Source: Amyloporia xantha (lineage: Eukaryota > Basidiomycota > Agaricomycetes > Polyporales > Adustoporiaceae). From it: a stretch of 64,000 nucleotides of DNA. The notes below the pieces were generated by a model, which saw only the letters and a program-made list of their open reading frames with translations, ran no database searches and was not told where the DNA came from. The stretch is from contig JAYKKR010000026.1 of assembly GCA_036971615.1 (NCBI GenBank), forward strand, positions 434,001 to 498,000, written 5' to 3'. This document shows, in pieces, positions 24,701 to 36,000 of the stretch. The position numbers were made by a program, and so were the translations under genes. How positions within the stretch are numbered: position 1 is the first letter of the stretch; every line of letters begins with the position of its first letter.

Positions 24701-27700
24701 GGCATTGTCAACACGTCTTCCCGGAAGGAAGACGGTCAGGAGGGCAGGATAACGGAATACGCTGCACACAGAGCGCATAGAAACGCAGTAATGCAGGTCC
24801 TACGTATGATGGGGGAGAAGCGTCGGTCAGCGTCCAGCGTCCGCAAGACGGAATGACAGGTGTAGAGCCTACCATTTCGGATACGATGAACGCATCTCTC
24901 GTTCATGCAGGAAATGCCCCGAGTTCCTCTACTTTCGACCCCAGTGGCAGGGCCACGCGCATGTCGTCGTCCAGTCTGTATGTCCAGAAAGCTGTATAAT
25001 TACATCAGTGGACGGCATACCGCTCTGTTAAGGCACGCGGAATTCGATGCACCGAGTTACTGTGAACAGGCGAACATTCTGACGATCGAGGCGAGCGTCG
25101 TAATGACACCCAAGCGAGACGCCGCGTTACATCACGTCGCTTCAGTACTCAAGAACTCTTACGCATATGTGGTCTGCCGGATACCTGCTTTCACGCCGGC
25201 CGTCCGACGGCTTGTAAGCTACGGAGACGATCAACGTTGACAATTGTTCTCGTCGTGGTCTGTGCAGCAAAACAATATGTGATACAGACAGCAGCCCACT
25301 CCGTGAGTGAGCTGCTGGACAGAAATGAGAAACAACTTCATTCAAACGTGTGAACGAACGTACCTGCTTACTACCTGCGATGGACAATGCTTCTTCTGCC
25401 GTCACCACTGAGAATCGGAGCACGGACTATCAAGCCCGTGAAACCACTCAAACGGAGGGCCAATCCATTCCCATTGGAACAGTAACGGGATCGAGCCGTA
25501 CATCCGAACGGACAGAGAGCGGCTATTGGAAGGAGAATCGGGGGAGTACGTACGGATATCCTGAAACGCGGACAAACCACCGACGCGATATGATGATCGA
25601 GCGCTGACCGCGAGGCAAACAAGTTAACCGATATCCTTCTCTTGTGTTCTTCGCTCGGGCTCGCCGCGAGCTGCATTGCTCGCAAGCCTGATGACACTGC
25701 GAACCGTTTGTACAATGTTCTATCAATTCTGCTCATGCTTAACTGTTGCTTCGTATTGTACAGTATATCTACTATGTTCTTAAAACCTGCAAGAGATGAG
25801 AACGGTATCAACGACATAGCAAATGGTGGAGTTGACGGAAGAGCACGCGCACTTAGCAGATAGGGTTGATGTACGTTTGACCTGCTACTGCTCCAGAGGT
25901 CCCTCACATGGATTTTTTGGCCCCTTAAATGTTGGCCAAGGATGCCGAACACGGTGCAACTCATATCTGGACGGCAATATTGCGCGCTTCCCTAAAATAT
26001 CGTAGTAGCAAAAACAAACGTGTAAGAATGATACGCACGTAATTGTGACGTTCAAGATCATCTAAGCCTGTGACGTTCAAAAGACCATGTAAGCGGCGTG
26101 CAGAGGCAGAGAAGGAGCGATCGACTCGGAGTTTATTGATCCGAGCTCTGGGACTCGGAGATGCATGTGAATGCCACTGAATGGCCGAACTGGCACGAGA
26201 AGCCATAGATATCCGTAGTAGTTGGAGACTTGGAGCGCATTCAAGCCTGTCTTGCCCGCCGAACGATGCTGTCAGGCTGTGAGCACTTCTAGAATCCAGC
26301 GGACTGTGGTGAAAACATATCATAGAGGGATTGCAAGAATGGATGAAGCTCTGAGTCAATGAACTTTGAATCTCTAGGTCGGACAAGCTTGCATCTCGAA
26401 AAACCATCCATCTTATGTCAGAGAAAAAGAAGGACTTTGTATGTATGAAGCGTGGAAGTAAAACACAGACATGGATGTCGAATATTGGATGCTGCTACCA
26501 GCGTCCGAACAAATTGGACGACCAAGCACGGCCTCAGTGAAGGCGAGATGCATTGGCTTAAGTATTTCGCCCCAACGAGGACATTTGCGTCGAGATCTGA
26601 ACGACCATCAATGCAGGAAGACAAGAAAACATCGTTTTCAGAGGAGAAAGCAGTCAAACTCGGAAGACGTCTGAGGACGTCTGTGGCTGAAGCCAAATCG
26701 GGATAGGCGTCTAATCGAGATCTCGCCGATCGCTCTCGCTCGAACTTCGTTTACTTCTCCTTCATCGATGTCCTTCAACACTCTCAGTGCATCTACTGCA
26801 CGGGCAACAGGCAACACATTCCTGCGAATATCGTGCTCCCATCTCTAACCTCATTGTGGACACCACTTCCATTGCTATGTTACGATTCTACCACTACGAG
26901 ATCTGAGCTCGGTACGCTACTACTAGGCCGCTTCCATGAGTCAAGTTGCACGGTCCACAGCAGAACTGAAGGCTTGCACATACCTTTAAGAAAGTTGATA
27001 AATGGATCATAATATGAATTTGTGTGTAACAGAACAATACTGTTGCACACATGGTCCATAGGTTTGTTATATCAGATGTGATATTGTCTTTGAAGCAATT
27101 TCGGCAGTGTGTGCTACATTCGACATTCGACTTCCGGGATATGATCTTATCAAAAGCATTTCTCCTTTTGGACAGTGAAATCTTTGGCAGCAAGCGTGAT
27201 GGAAACCCTAGTCCTGGGTCACTTATGAATTTGTCATTATGAGGTGAAACACCAATTTTTGGTAATTTTCGAACAATGCAATGCCAAGCTGAGATAAACG
27301 TAAGCACAGTCTGAGAATTGTTTGAGGGTTTGTTGGCGGTTGCGGTATTCACACGGTAAATTCAAAGAATTTAATTCCATCAAGTGGTAACCATCAGCAT
27401 ACCGAGCGCTCGGTGTATTTCACCTGGCCCATAGACCACCGACTTGGAACATCAGACCGGCTGCCTATGTGCCAAGTGAAAGGTCCGAGTGCTCCGCCGA
27501 TTGATATACATAAGGCCACTCACGGTGCGACAGCCAGCCCATTCTCCCCTATACTGCCATTATGCTCGTACAGGCGAGTATCATATTTATTGTCTCTTTC
27601 TTAGTATCTACACCAGGTACTCCGAGAACTGTAAGTGATATGAGTCATGTTAGCCTTGGGACTCGAGCTGACCATAGCTTCCTACTGTAGCTCAAGACGA

Positions 27701-29731
27701 TAAGTTGGCGAGAATCAAACTGCGCAGAGATGCGCTGCGATATGATCAGTCCTGAAGTCGGTCAGTCTCATCAGTGATTCATTAAGGTAAGCCGATTTAC
27801 ACGTGATCGTGTCCTGATTGGATGGCGGACGCGTCGTGCGCGTCGCGGCTCTGTTCTAGTAGTAGACAGCACCTCCAGTATATGCTAGAAGCCGGACGCG
27901 ATCGGCTTCCTTCGCTGGCACGCCCTGACCTAATGGACGATCGAGCAGTACGGTCTGTTTCTGATTCGCACCGGACGACTTGTGGGCGGCGCTCGGACAG
28001 GGCGTCCAACTTTGAACTCACAGGCAGTCCTGTAGCGGATGCCACCGTAGCTTGACCGGTCTCGATGGCCTGCCGGTTCAATGCGGGTACTCAGACTGTT
28101 TGGTGTCCTACGAGGGCTACGGTCAGTTGTGAATGACGAGGATCTAAGGTCCTAGGCGGCATGGTGAGTTTAAGTACTGTGTTCTGTTTCGAGTCTCCTT
28201 TAGGGTTGCGAGGCTGACGTCTGATCTAGATTGATGTGGCTCAACGTCAAACGGACGTGCGCAGACGCTGATCGACGAAGCGAAGGCAGGGAAGGTACTA
28301 CTGTATTATCACATATCCCTTCGCTCTGGAGCTGATCTCACCTGCGCAGTATCTACAGTACCTACGGCATGCATATGAGGCTGCGCGCGTCGTCAGTGTG
28401 GGGCGCTCACAGGCTTGCTGCCCTCATTCGGCAAGCGGATGGTGTCAATGGAAGTGGACGGTATCGGACGGCTGCCTAGCGGTCCTGTCGCTCAGGCAAA
28501 GCACGGACGCGTTCCCCGTATGTTGATGAACCGGACGGCAGGGTGCGGCTAGTACTACCATCCCGGACACGCCATGGTGGTCAGGGTGGACTGGATCCGA
28601 CGGGTCCCTCGATCGGCCAAGCAGAGCAGTGACCGGCGTTCGGATGCGCATCCGGACAGGATGCTTGACGTTAGATGAGCACGAGACATTGGACGACAAG
28701 GCAGGTACCTTGATTCGCGGCCTCTCGTTGGGGAACTGACTGTTCTTGTTTTGACAGCGCATGAGTTGTGGCTACAGGCCGTGGGTCACAAGGCGTGGGA
28801 GGTCAACGTTTCAACTTGCAAGCTGAGGCGAGGATCAGTGGTGTGAGCTGCTCGCAACGGACGACATTACCTTGCGTCGGGTCTGCGCCGGACCGGACGG
28901 ATCGAATGGACGATGTGTACAGTGGACGGCGCGGGACAGCTACATGAAGATGATCGAGCATGATGAGAGGCATCACATTCGATTCTTACGGGCACTGAGC
29001 ACGTGTGCCGTAGGATCTGCGCGCTGGGTTGGGGCTTGCGCGACGTCAGTCGGGAAGATGTTCTAAAGTACGTTGCTTCTTCTGATATGCTGTGTTCGCT
29101 GAGTGATGGCATTCGTAAGCTAGAGGTCTCTTCGTCGCCAGTCCTCCGCTATATGCTAGCGCGGTCCACATCTGCCCGAGTAGGCAGCTTTTGCACATCA
29201 GGTTCGCGATTACAGCAGGGAACGAACGGCGGATCGATGGACGCCGGGCGGGAGAACGACTTGATTTGCCTAAGCGGCCACAATGGAAGGCGGCGTTGCT
29301 TCGCGAGCAGCATCGCGGCATATCCCAAAACGGGTAGATTGCAACGTCTGACTGCGGGCGAGGGGCCGGTAGTATGTGGGCTCCGCAGCTGAGAGGAGAG
29401 CGGAGAGTAGGGCGAAAACGAAGCGGCTGCTCTCGTCGTCCGTACGCGGGAGACCGAGCGTTCGGACGACGGGTTGTGTGCGTTTTGCGTGAGCAGTGCG
29501 GAGAGCAAAGGGAGGGCACTATAGCGGCAGAAGACAGTAAGCAAACGGGCGCTGTACTCAGTGCTTCAACGTACTAATTAGCACTGTCACAGGGGATTGA
29601 AGAGCCAAATCGAAGCTGTCCGAAAACGGACAGATTGCGCACTTCGAGATGGCTGGGCCATTGACGTTCGCACACCTTGTGAGTGCGGGATGGTGAGAAC
29701 AGACAGCGATGAACGAGAGCGCGGTTTCCTC
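21797..29731. other. Gene-poor part of unit 3
   Basis: Same content as in units 1 and 2, with no convincing protein gene apart from the tentative small secreted protein at 27562-27777. Unit-specific changes include gctggccacg near 22255, a missing base in the G run near 22295, and a small deletion near 23598. Confidence 0.5.
27562..27777 (+). CDS. Candidate small secreted protein, unit 3 copy
   Basis: Third copy of the tentative gene described at 5790-6005. Exon 1 is 27562-27630, intron 27631-27690, exon 2 27691-27777. The reading frame and splice sites are intact. Confidence 0.25.
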
Positions 29732-29963
29732 GAAGGGAAAGAAGGCGGAGGGGGTTTCTCAGGGAGGGAAACGAAGGGGGAGAGGGGGCATTGCGAGGAA
29801 GGGAAGTGAAGGGGAGGGAGGGTTACACAGTGGGGAAGGGGAAACAAGGGGAAGACACAGTGGGGAAGGGGAAACAAGGGGAAGAGGGGGGGGGGCAGTT
29901 GCGAGGAAGGGGAAACAAGGGGAAGAGGGGGGGCGGTGGCGAGGAAGGGGAGACAAGGGGAAC
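29732..29963 (+). repeat. G-rich minisatellite, unit 3 allele
   Basis: Four core copies, including the gacacagtgg-linked duplication shared with unit 2, and the longest G runs of the three alleles (up to 10). Position relative to the ThrRS breakpoint is the same as in the other units. Confidence 0.85.
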
Positions 29964-30111
29964 GGCAACTTTTGATTTCTTGACGGACAGAGTGTGGGGA
30001 GGACTCTGCAATTTCTTGGCGGACAGAGGACTTCATTTTAGCACGAAAATATATTTCTCGCTATGTACAACGGGTCGTGTCTACAGCACAGCGACCGAGA
30101 AGTCGACTTAC

Positions 30112-32164
30112 CTCGCATCACTCCAGAGACCTCGCAAACGGCTGCAGCTCCCGCGACGAACCCCCGCACTCGCGTCAGCCCCGTCAGCGCGCCCGAGGCC
30201 TCGTTTCGGTGAATGATACCAAACTCGGCCATCCGGATGGGCAGCTCCTTGTAGCTCCGGTCGCGCGAGTCGAAGATCAGACAGTGGCCGGGGCAGTTCA
30301 TCGGCTTCAGCGCCCACCCTCCTTCTCAATGTTGAGCGTGAACATGTCGTCCCTGTAGTTCTGCCAGTGCCCGGACGTTTCCCAGAGCTTGCTGTGGTAC
30401 ATGTTCGGCGAGATGACTGCAAACAGGGTCACGAAAATAAGCGAAGGAAGAAGCGAGGCAGTCACCTTCTTGATAGCCTCGCTTGAAGTACTCAGACTGT
30501 AAAAGCGAAGTGAGCGATCCGAGAGGACGATTAGATAACGCAGAGTGCGCACCCGCATGAGCTCGACGAGAGTGTTGTAGATCCTGGTGCCGTGTGGCAA
30601 CCAGAAACAGCTACCAGGACTAAGGTCGTTGAAGAAGAACAGCTCTTGTTCCTGGAATTTCTATTAGCCTACGCGTCAACCAGCGGCCCTAAAGACAGAC
30701 CTTTCCGATCTTCCTATGGTCACGTCGTGCTGCCTCCGCGAGGAACTCTTTATATTCGGCAAGCTGCTTCTTGTCCGGGAACGAGATGCCGTAGATTCGC
30801 TGCAGAGAATCATTGCTCGGATCTCCGAGGAAATACGAGGCGGAGTTCTGCAAGAGCATAGACAGTGAGAGGGAAGTGGGCAAGTGACGCGCATTGATCT
30901 ACCTTCGTAACCATGAACGCCTTGATCTTGCCCATGTGAGGGATGTGGGGGCCGACACACAGGTCCACCATCGGCCCACAGCGGTACACGGTGGTCGACG
31001 TGCCATCGGGAATCTTCGACTCAATGAGATGTTTCTTGTACTTGTTGTACTACGTGCAATACAGTCAGTCCACACAACCTGCGCGGCAGCTTGAGCATGC
31101 AGACTCACGGCGAACATCTCGAGCAGCTTCTCCTTCGAAACGACGAGTCGCTCAAACTTCTGCTTCTCTCTAATCGCCACGTCGGAGAGCTTCTCCAGAG
31201 CGGGATAGTCTGCATTTGTGACGACCCTTCACGAGATATTCTCAGTCGAAGGGTTCAATGCGACACCGATAGATCTCACCGTTCGTCGATCGCCATTTCG
31301 TAGAAGAATCCTTCCTCCGTGGGCGGGCCAATACACAAGTGACATCCGTAGTGACGCTCCGCGGCCTCTCCCAAGACGTGAGCCGACGAGTGCCAGAAAA
31401 CGCGCTTGCCTGAAGACTCGGATGAGTGAGAGGCCAGAATATCTCCACAGAAGAACAGCTTGAGCCTGAGAGACGCTCACCTTCCGGATGCTCAAAGTCG
31501 AGCAGCTCTAGGGAGCACGAGGCTTCGAGAGGTCGCTCCAGATCCCATACGTCGCCATCCACCTAGCAGGAGTTAGCAAAGCGGGCCACAGTCCCGCAAA
31601 TTCCCCACCTTTGCAATGACAATGCGATCGGCAAGACCCTTCGAGATCTCTTTTGCAACGTCCATCGGACTTGTCTCCCAGCTCGTTCCTTTGCGTTTTG
31701 ATCCATCTGGCAAGGTGATTTCGATCTCCTGACGAGGCTGCGCTGTGTCCGAAGAAGTCAAGCATGCTCAACACCGCGTAATTTCAATGTACACACATTT
31801 TACCCACTCGTCGTACTCGGCTTTCAGTTGGTCGAACATTTTGATACGGTGGTCGAAGAACTCCGGAGGAGGTTGCAGCTAACCAGTACGAGTTCAGCAT
31901 ATGCACACAGTCCATAGTGCATGTACATGCCTCCAAAGGTTGCCCAGTGGCCGCCGCACTCTTGTCCTTCTTGTCCTTCGGTTTCTTGCCTTCATTTGCA
32001 TGTGGACCCTGTAACGCTGGAAGCTGCGCAGGCTGTGAAGTAGACGCGACTGGCGTAGTCATATTAGAGACTAGACGAGCTGTCGAATAGTTATGTCTGC
32101 AGGATTGGAGAACGCGGTGGTGGGCTAATGTACAAAGACGAGCTCGATTCAGCACTCGAAGCAT
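30112..32164 (-). pseudogene. Threonyl-tRNA synthetase, 3'-truncated copy 3
   Basis: Same exon set as copies 1 and 2, truncated at the same point in motif 2. A C missing near 30315-30321 (cgcccaccctcc, against cgcccacccctcc in the other units) shifts the frame after NIEKEG, before the MNCPGHC zinc-ligand segment. It keeps the TGS domain and editing motifs. Its 5' exons are almost identical to copy 1, while its 3' exons are closer to copy 2. This is the only copy whose upstream side keeps its ancestral neighbour, the VPS15 3' end. Confidence 0.88.
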
Positions 32165-32241
32165 GAATTCAAGGCCGAGTCACCAGCCTAGCGCTCAAAT
32201 GAATCACTCGTCTCTCATGCAGATGAGATAAGATAAAAAGA

Positions 32242-32364
32242 CAAATGCACTTATGTAAATAGGACTTCGCGTCTAGGAGGAAGAACTCAATTCTTGCAAC
32301 AAACACGATTATTATGATACATGATAGAACGAATGAACCCATATGCATAAAGCTACAGAACATA
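32242..32364. promoter_or_regulatory. Duplicated VPS15-ThrRS intergenic sequence
   Basis: This stretch aligns with 38776-38915, the true VPS15 3' flank; both share words such as caaacacgat/aataaacacgat and aaagctacagaa. It therefore represents the ancestral spacer between the VPS15 stop codon and the ThrRS start. Terminator or promoter elements could not be pinned down. Confidence 0.6.
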
Positions 32365-33044
32365 CTACAGTAGATCCAATCCTTCCGCCCGATCACCACG
32401 TGCACTGACCACTCCTCCTCGGAAAGGTGAATCCATACATGCTAGTGCAGTGATCGTATACTGATGGCTTTTGAGCAGATTTTGTTGGTGATGTCTTAGA
32501 TTGTCAAAGACAGCCGCTGTGATGGACGATGATCATTAGTGAGATTCGAGGAAGAGACCCATGTCTCAACCTGCGCGGTAGCAGAACCTGACGATGCTTG
32601 AATAGTATTGGTAAACCAGAGATGCATCAAACAGCCGAAAGACCTTTGTAACGGGACGAACCTGTGATTGAGCTGGTCGCTCTCGTTCTCGAGACCGCTC
32701 AGTATGATTGATCGTTTTATGCGATGCAGATCCGAGTATCATATTCGACGATCCTCAGACCCGTTCAGAAGTGGGCCTTTTCCACTTGAATGGCGCTTCG
32801 CGGGCTATCCGTCCTTCTGGTCATCCGCCATGGTCGCGCGACCAACATATGCCCACCAAAGGCGGTGTCAACAACCTTCGCTCACACATCAGGTGACGGA
32901 GAGGGCGGAAGCTCGGATACCGTATGTGTGTAAGTCGTCCACGCCGAGCCACAGAATCGAGGGAGCTGCCATTTCCCTGACGAGCCTGAACAAGAGCAGC
33001 GGCACTGCTCAGCTGGGCTTCATCTCCCGGTGTCACTAGGTACG
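32365..33044 (-). pseudogene. VPS15 3'-end duplicate (C-terminal WD40 part)
   Basis: Diverged copy of the last VPS15 exons at 38916-39625, including the final intron position and the stretch matching the intact gene's FLLSGSEDRRIRYWDLDRTE. Many point changes, a deletion near 32384 that removes the segment around the last WD40 strand, and loss of the original stop frame show it is not functional. It is fused at about 33040 to an MRE11 fragment, so it has no 5' VPS15 sequence. Confidence 0.85.
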
Positions 33045-33640
33045 GATCCTGATGAAGAAGATATTGAGCCGACCATTCTTATCCCGGGGCATGAACATGC
33101 GCACTCGGTTGCTTCGCAGCTCAAAGCGCATACGCTGGTCCTTAACATTCCCCATCCCATACATCCCGAGGGGAGTGTTGCCCTTGCGTCAAAACTGGCC
33201 GGACGGTAATGCCACTGTTGCGCATCTGCGTCATCTAACTGGAGGTCGATCTTGCCCATATTGTTTATGAGCCCGCTGACAGAAAGCATGTCCAGCGCAC
33301 AAAGAGCGCCTTCCTGCGACTACTGAGAAGTGCTAGACATAGAGACGACGTAGAGCTCACCGGCCCTGCATCCTGAGGATCATCGTGATTGCCGTGTATC
33401 GAGAAGACAGGTGTGGCAATATTGAAGTTCAGATCCTCGTAATTGATAGCGGGGAACCTGTCGGAAATGCTACCGTCAGAAAACCGAAATCAGACTCTGG
33501 AAACTTATACGGCATACGAATAGCTAGATGGTTTGCGGTCGTTCGGATCGCTCAGGAGCTCAATCTGAATTGGCCGATCACCCCACGTATACTCGCGAAG
33601 GAGTGCCATGGTTTGGTATAGACAATATTGTCAGCAGAAT
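33040..33640 (-). pseudogene. MRE11 nuclease gene fragment
   Basis: Reading the minus strand from about 33625: CLYQTMALLREYTWGDRPIQ, then a probable intron, [20 protein letters not shown] with the phosphoesterase signature GNHDD, another intron, [19 protein letters not shown], and GNVKDQRMRFELRSNRVRM. These are consecutive segments of the MRE11 metallophosphoesterase domain, the nuclease of the MRE11-RAD50-NBS1 break-repair complex. Two frameshifts separate the last segments, so it is a pseudogene. Retained introns mean it was copied as DNA and not from mRNA. It covers only an internal part of the gene and runs directly into the VPS15 fragment. Confidence 0.85.
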
Positions 33641-34699
33641 GAATGGAAGATGAGATCTGAGAGAGCACAAAGATGAGAAGCGAGAGGGCACGAGATAGCG
33701 CAGACACCGACACCGACACCTAAGGCTCACGAGAAGTCGCGGAAGCAAGCGAACTGTATTCGAAGGAGGCCGTCGCGGATCGCGCTGGCCGTGTATGTAC
33801 GTATTTGTACTACGGCGCTTAGCGCGCGAACGTCTACTCTAACAAATATCTCGAAGGCCTGTTCTCGAAGCGCTGATTAGCGCTGTCACATTGAACCCAG
33901 TCATGGAACTGCCATACCCAACTTTCATCTTTCCCTCGAGTGTTTCAAACTTCTCCCTCTCTGTTTCTACTTTCGCTATAGAGGCTGTACTCTTGGCCTA
34001 ATAAGCCCGCCGCCTGCTGAGTAGGCCTTAAATGTCATTTCCTGAGATAGCCGTGTTTCCATCCTTTTTTTTCTTCTTTCATCTTCTGAGTCGTGGTCTT
34101 ATACGAGTCCATCTGGCAGATTGTCTAGCTCCGCGCTCTCCGGAATATGATGCAGCTTATGGCCTGAGACTTGATTGTCTCACGTTATTGATGATCTGTC
34201 AAGGAGATATTGAGACGTTCTGTCAACGTTCTGTCCTTCAGATCTCCTGTCTGCTCCCACTGTACGTCTACCTAACCGCACGGGCCTATTATGTACGAGA
34301 AGTTATACATTCTGGAACAATAACTTGGGTAGATTATTCGCAGGTCCCTGCATGTCAAGATTCGAAGAAGTCTTCTGAGAAGGAACCATCCCGTACGTAG
34401 CGTCTATTGTTCTAACTTTCATCACATCTGCTGAGACGTCGCCGTTCCAAGGAAATAAGGCAGTGGAGTGTGTCCAATACTTCTCTATTCCGAGAATCTC
34501 TTGGACTTCTGGCCCTTCAGGATGCAGGTACCATCTGCCAGATTCTTTAATAATTTGATATGTGACACAGCGCTTTGTTGACATGCTTTACCTGATATCC
34601 GACTAGCAGTATTCTCGGGGACAGAATTCAGTGTGAAATTCTCGGTACCTTCTGAGACAGATTGTGAAGAGCATCTCCGCAAGACTACGAAGCAGCATT
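33641..34699. other. Gene-free stretch, 5' flank of DUF6534-like copy A
   Basis: No gene is supported. From about 33870 this sequence is a diverged duplicate of 35190-36000; both contain ctgagtcgtgg followed by related words and a similar cgatagaggctgt/ctatagaggctgt. It is probably the upstream flank of the first DUF6534-like copy. A short CCGACA tandem (gacaccgacaccgacacc) lies near 33702. Confidence 0.5.
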
Positions 34700-35200
34700 A
34701 AGGCAGATTCTATCATAAACGTCTATCTCCATATTACATTGGGCCGTGCGTTTTCAGGGACGACGTTAGCTCTCATGTGAGTATCACTTCCAAATCACAA
34801 GCCTATTGCTGAGATTGCTTAGATTATATGGATCCACGTGCGCTCAGGTATTGCACTACATGGGGGAATATCCGAGGGACAAATTGAGGTTGAAGGCGCC
34901 GGTGAGCTGTCTCATTCTATTCTTGGATAGGAGTACCGCCTCCGGCGCAAGGGCAATCATTGGTAGCACTTCAGCGGTCCAGAAGGTAGTGCTTTGAAGC
35001 TGCTGTATTTCGAATGATGTGGATGCCGGTGCATTTCAGCAGCGCTATCGTTCACTGCCTCTCACTACCGGTTGCTCTGACATAAGATATTCGGAACTGA
35101 ACATGCCGTTTAGTGAGCTTCTTATGACAGTCTTATACCAAGCAAGTCCGCCATTATTCATACACCCACAAGGTGGATCAGTGCTGGATAGCGCTGTCAG
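34700..35200 (+). pseudogene. DUF6534-like membrane protein, decayed copy A (N-terminal part)
   Basis: The first exon encodes TLGRAFSGTTLALM, followed by an intron (gtgagtatca to ttgcttag) and then LYGSTCAQVLHYMGEYPRDK. This matches the N-terminal pattern of DUF6534-type multi-span membrane proteins common in mushrooms (first helix, then LYG and a YPxD loop). No clear start codon, and no later exons in frame. It is paralogous to copy B 1.28 kb downstream. Family assignment is from memory of the motif pattern. Confidence 0.5.
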
Positions 35201-36000
35201 CTAACACATAGAACCAGTGACCTGCCCAATCTCTTTCGTGTTTCGGGCTTCTTCTCGGTTTACCCTTTCTCGATAGAGGCTGTGCAATGAGCCCATCGCA
35301 TTTTGCATAGGCCCAGGGTCTCATTTATGAGATGAGATGAACAATCTCATGTGTTTGACTCATTTTCTGAGTCGTGGCTTCACACGAGTAACCGTGGCTG
35401 ATTGTATCGCTCTGCGCTTTACGAGATGTGATGTAGCTTATGAGCTGAGACAAATCTGTTTCACGCGACGAGTAATCTGCAGAAGAGATGTCGACGTGTT
35501 CCGTGATTGCATATATGCGCTCAGCTTTGACTTGGAGGTTTGAAACTTGTGTGGACTCGACGAGGCTCACCCCGATCTCAGTGGTTTGATGTGCTATCTG
35601 GCCGCCGTCGTTGACTGTTTGTCTCTTTACCCTCACGGACACATTTCATATGACCAAAAATCATATTTCTCCTGACATATGCAGTGCCCATTGTTCTTTC
35701 ATCTCATCTGCTTAGATGCCGCCTCCCTAATGAAATAAGGCAGTGGCGGCCCAGTTCTTTCTGATGCGGGAACTTGTTGGTCTTTAGAATGCCATTACCG
35801 TCTGCCAAACACTTTGATGATCTGATGTGTGTTACAGATATTTTGGATTCTATCGGAAGGGCGGAACGTTGCTGTGTTTGAAACCCATCTAGCGGTCTCC
35901 CCAAGGATGGAATCGGTATAAAGGTCTCGATGCCTCGTAAGTCAATTGTAGGGAGCAGTCTCAAAAGACCACGAAGAGCATTATGGTATCAATAGATCAT
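35201..36000. other. Duplicated 5' flank of DUF6534-like copy B
   Basis: Diverged tandem duplicate of about 33870-34700, with no supportable coding sequence. The minus-strand frames here (35325-35642, 35704-35964) correspond to unrelated or broken frames in the other duplicate, which argues against them being genes. Confidence 0.5.

Larger units (their letters stand above)
21797..32241. repeat. Tandem array unit 3 (10,445 bp, right end different)
   Basis: Third direct copy. The shared sequence stops at about 32241, just after agatgagataagataaaaag. Beyond it, units 1 and 2 continue with array sequence, whereas this unit continues into a duplicated VPS15 3' end, the ancestral neighbour. The unit is a mosaic: SNPs match unit 2 up to about 31216 and match unit 1 from about 31547. 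Confidence 0.95.

Noticed and set aside
1..32241. Ribosomal DNA array or LTR retrotransposon cluster as the explanation for the tandem repeats
   Set aside because: No rRNA-like sequence, no reverse transcriptase, integrase or protease motifs, and no LTR pairs inside the unit.
1..32241. Array as an amplification conferring resistance to a ThrRS inhibitor
   Set aside because: All copies lack most of the catalytic domain, so they cannot supply extra aminoacylation activity.
32668..33039. 123-codon plus-strand frame
   Set aside because: It is the antisense of the VPS15 3' pseudogene.
34303..34682. Minus-strand frames reading RCVTYQIIKESGRWYLHPEG
   Set aside because: The 1.28-kb duplicate has no corresponding frame, so it is most likely flank sequence of the DUF6534-like copies.
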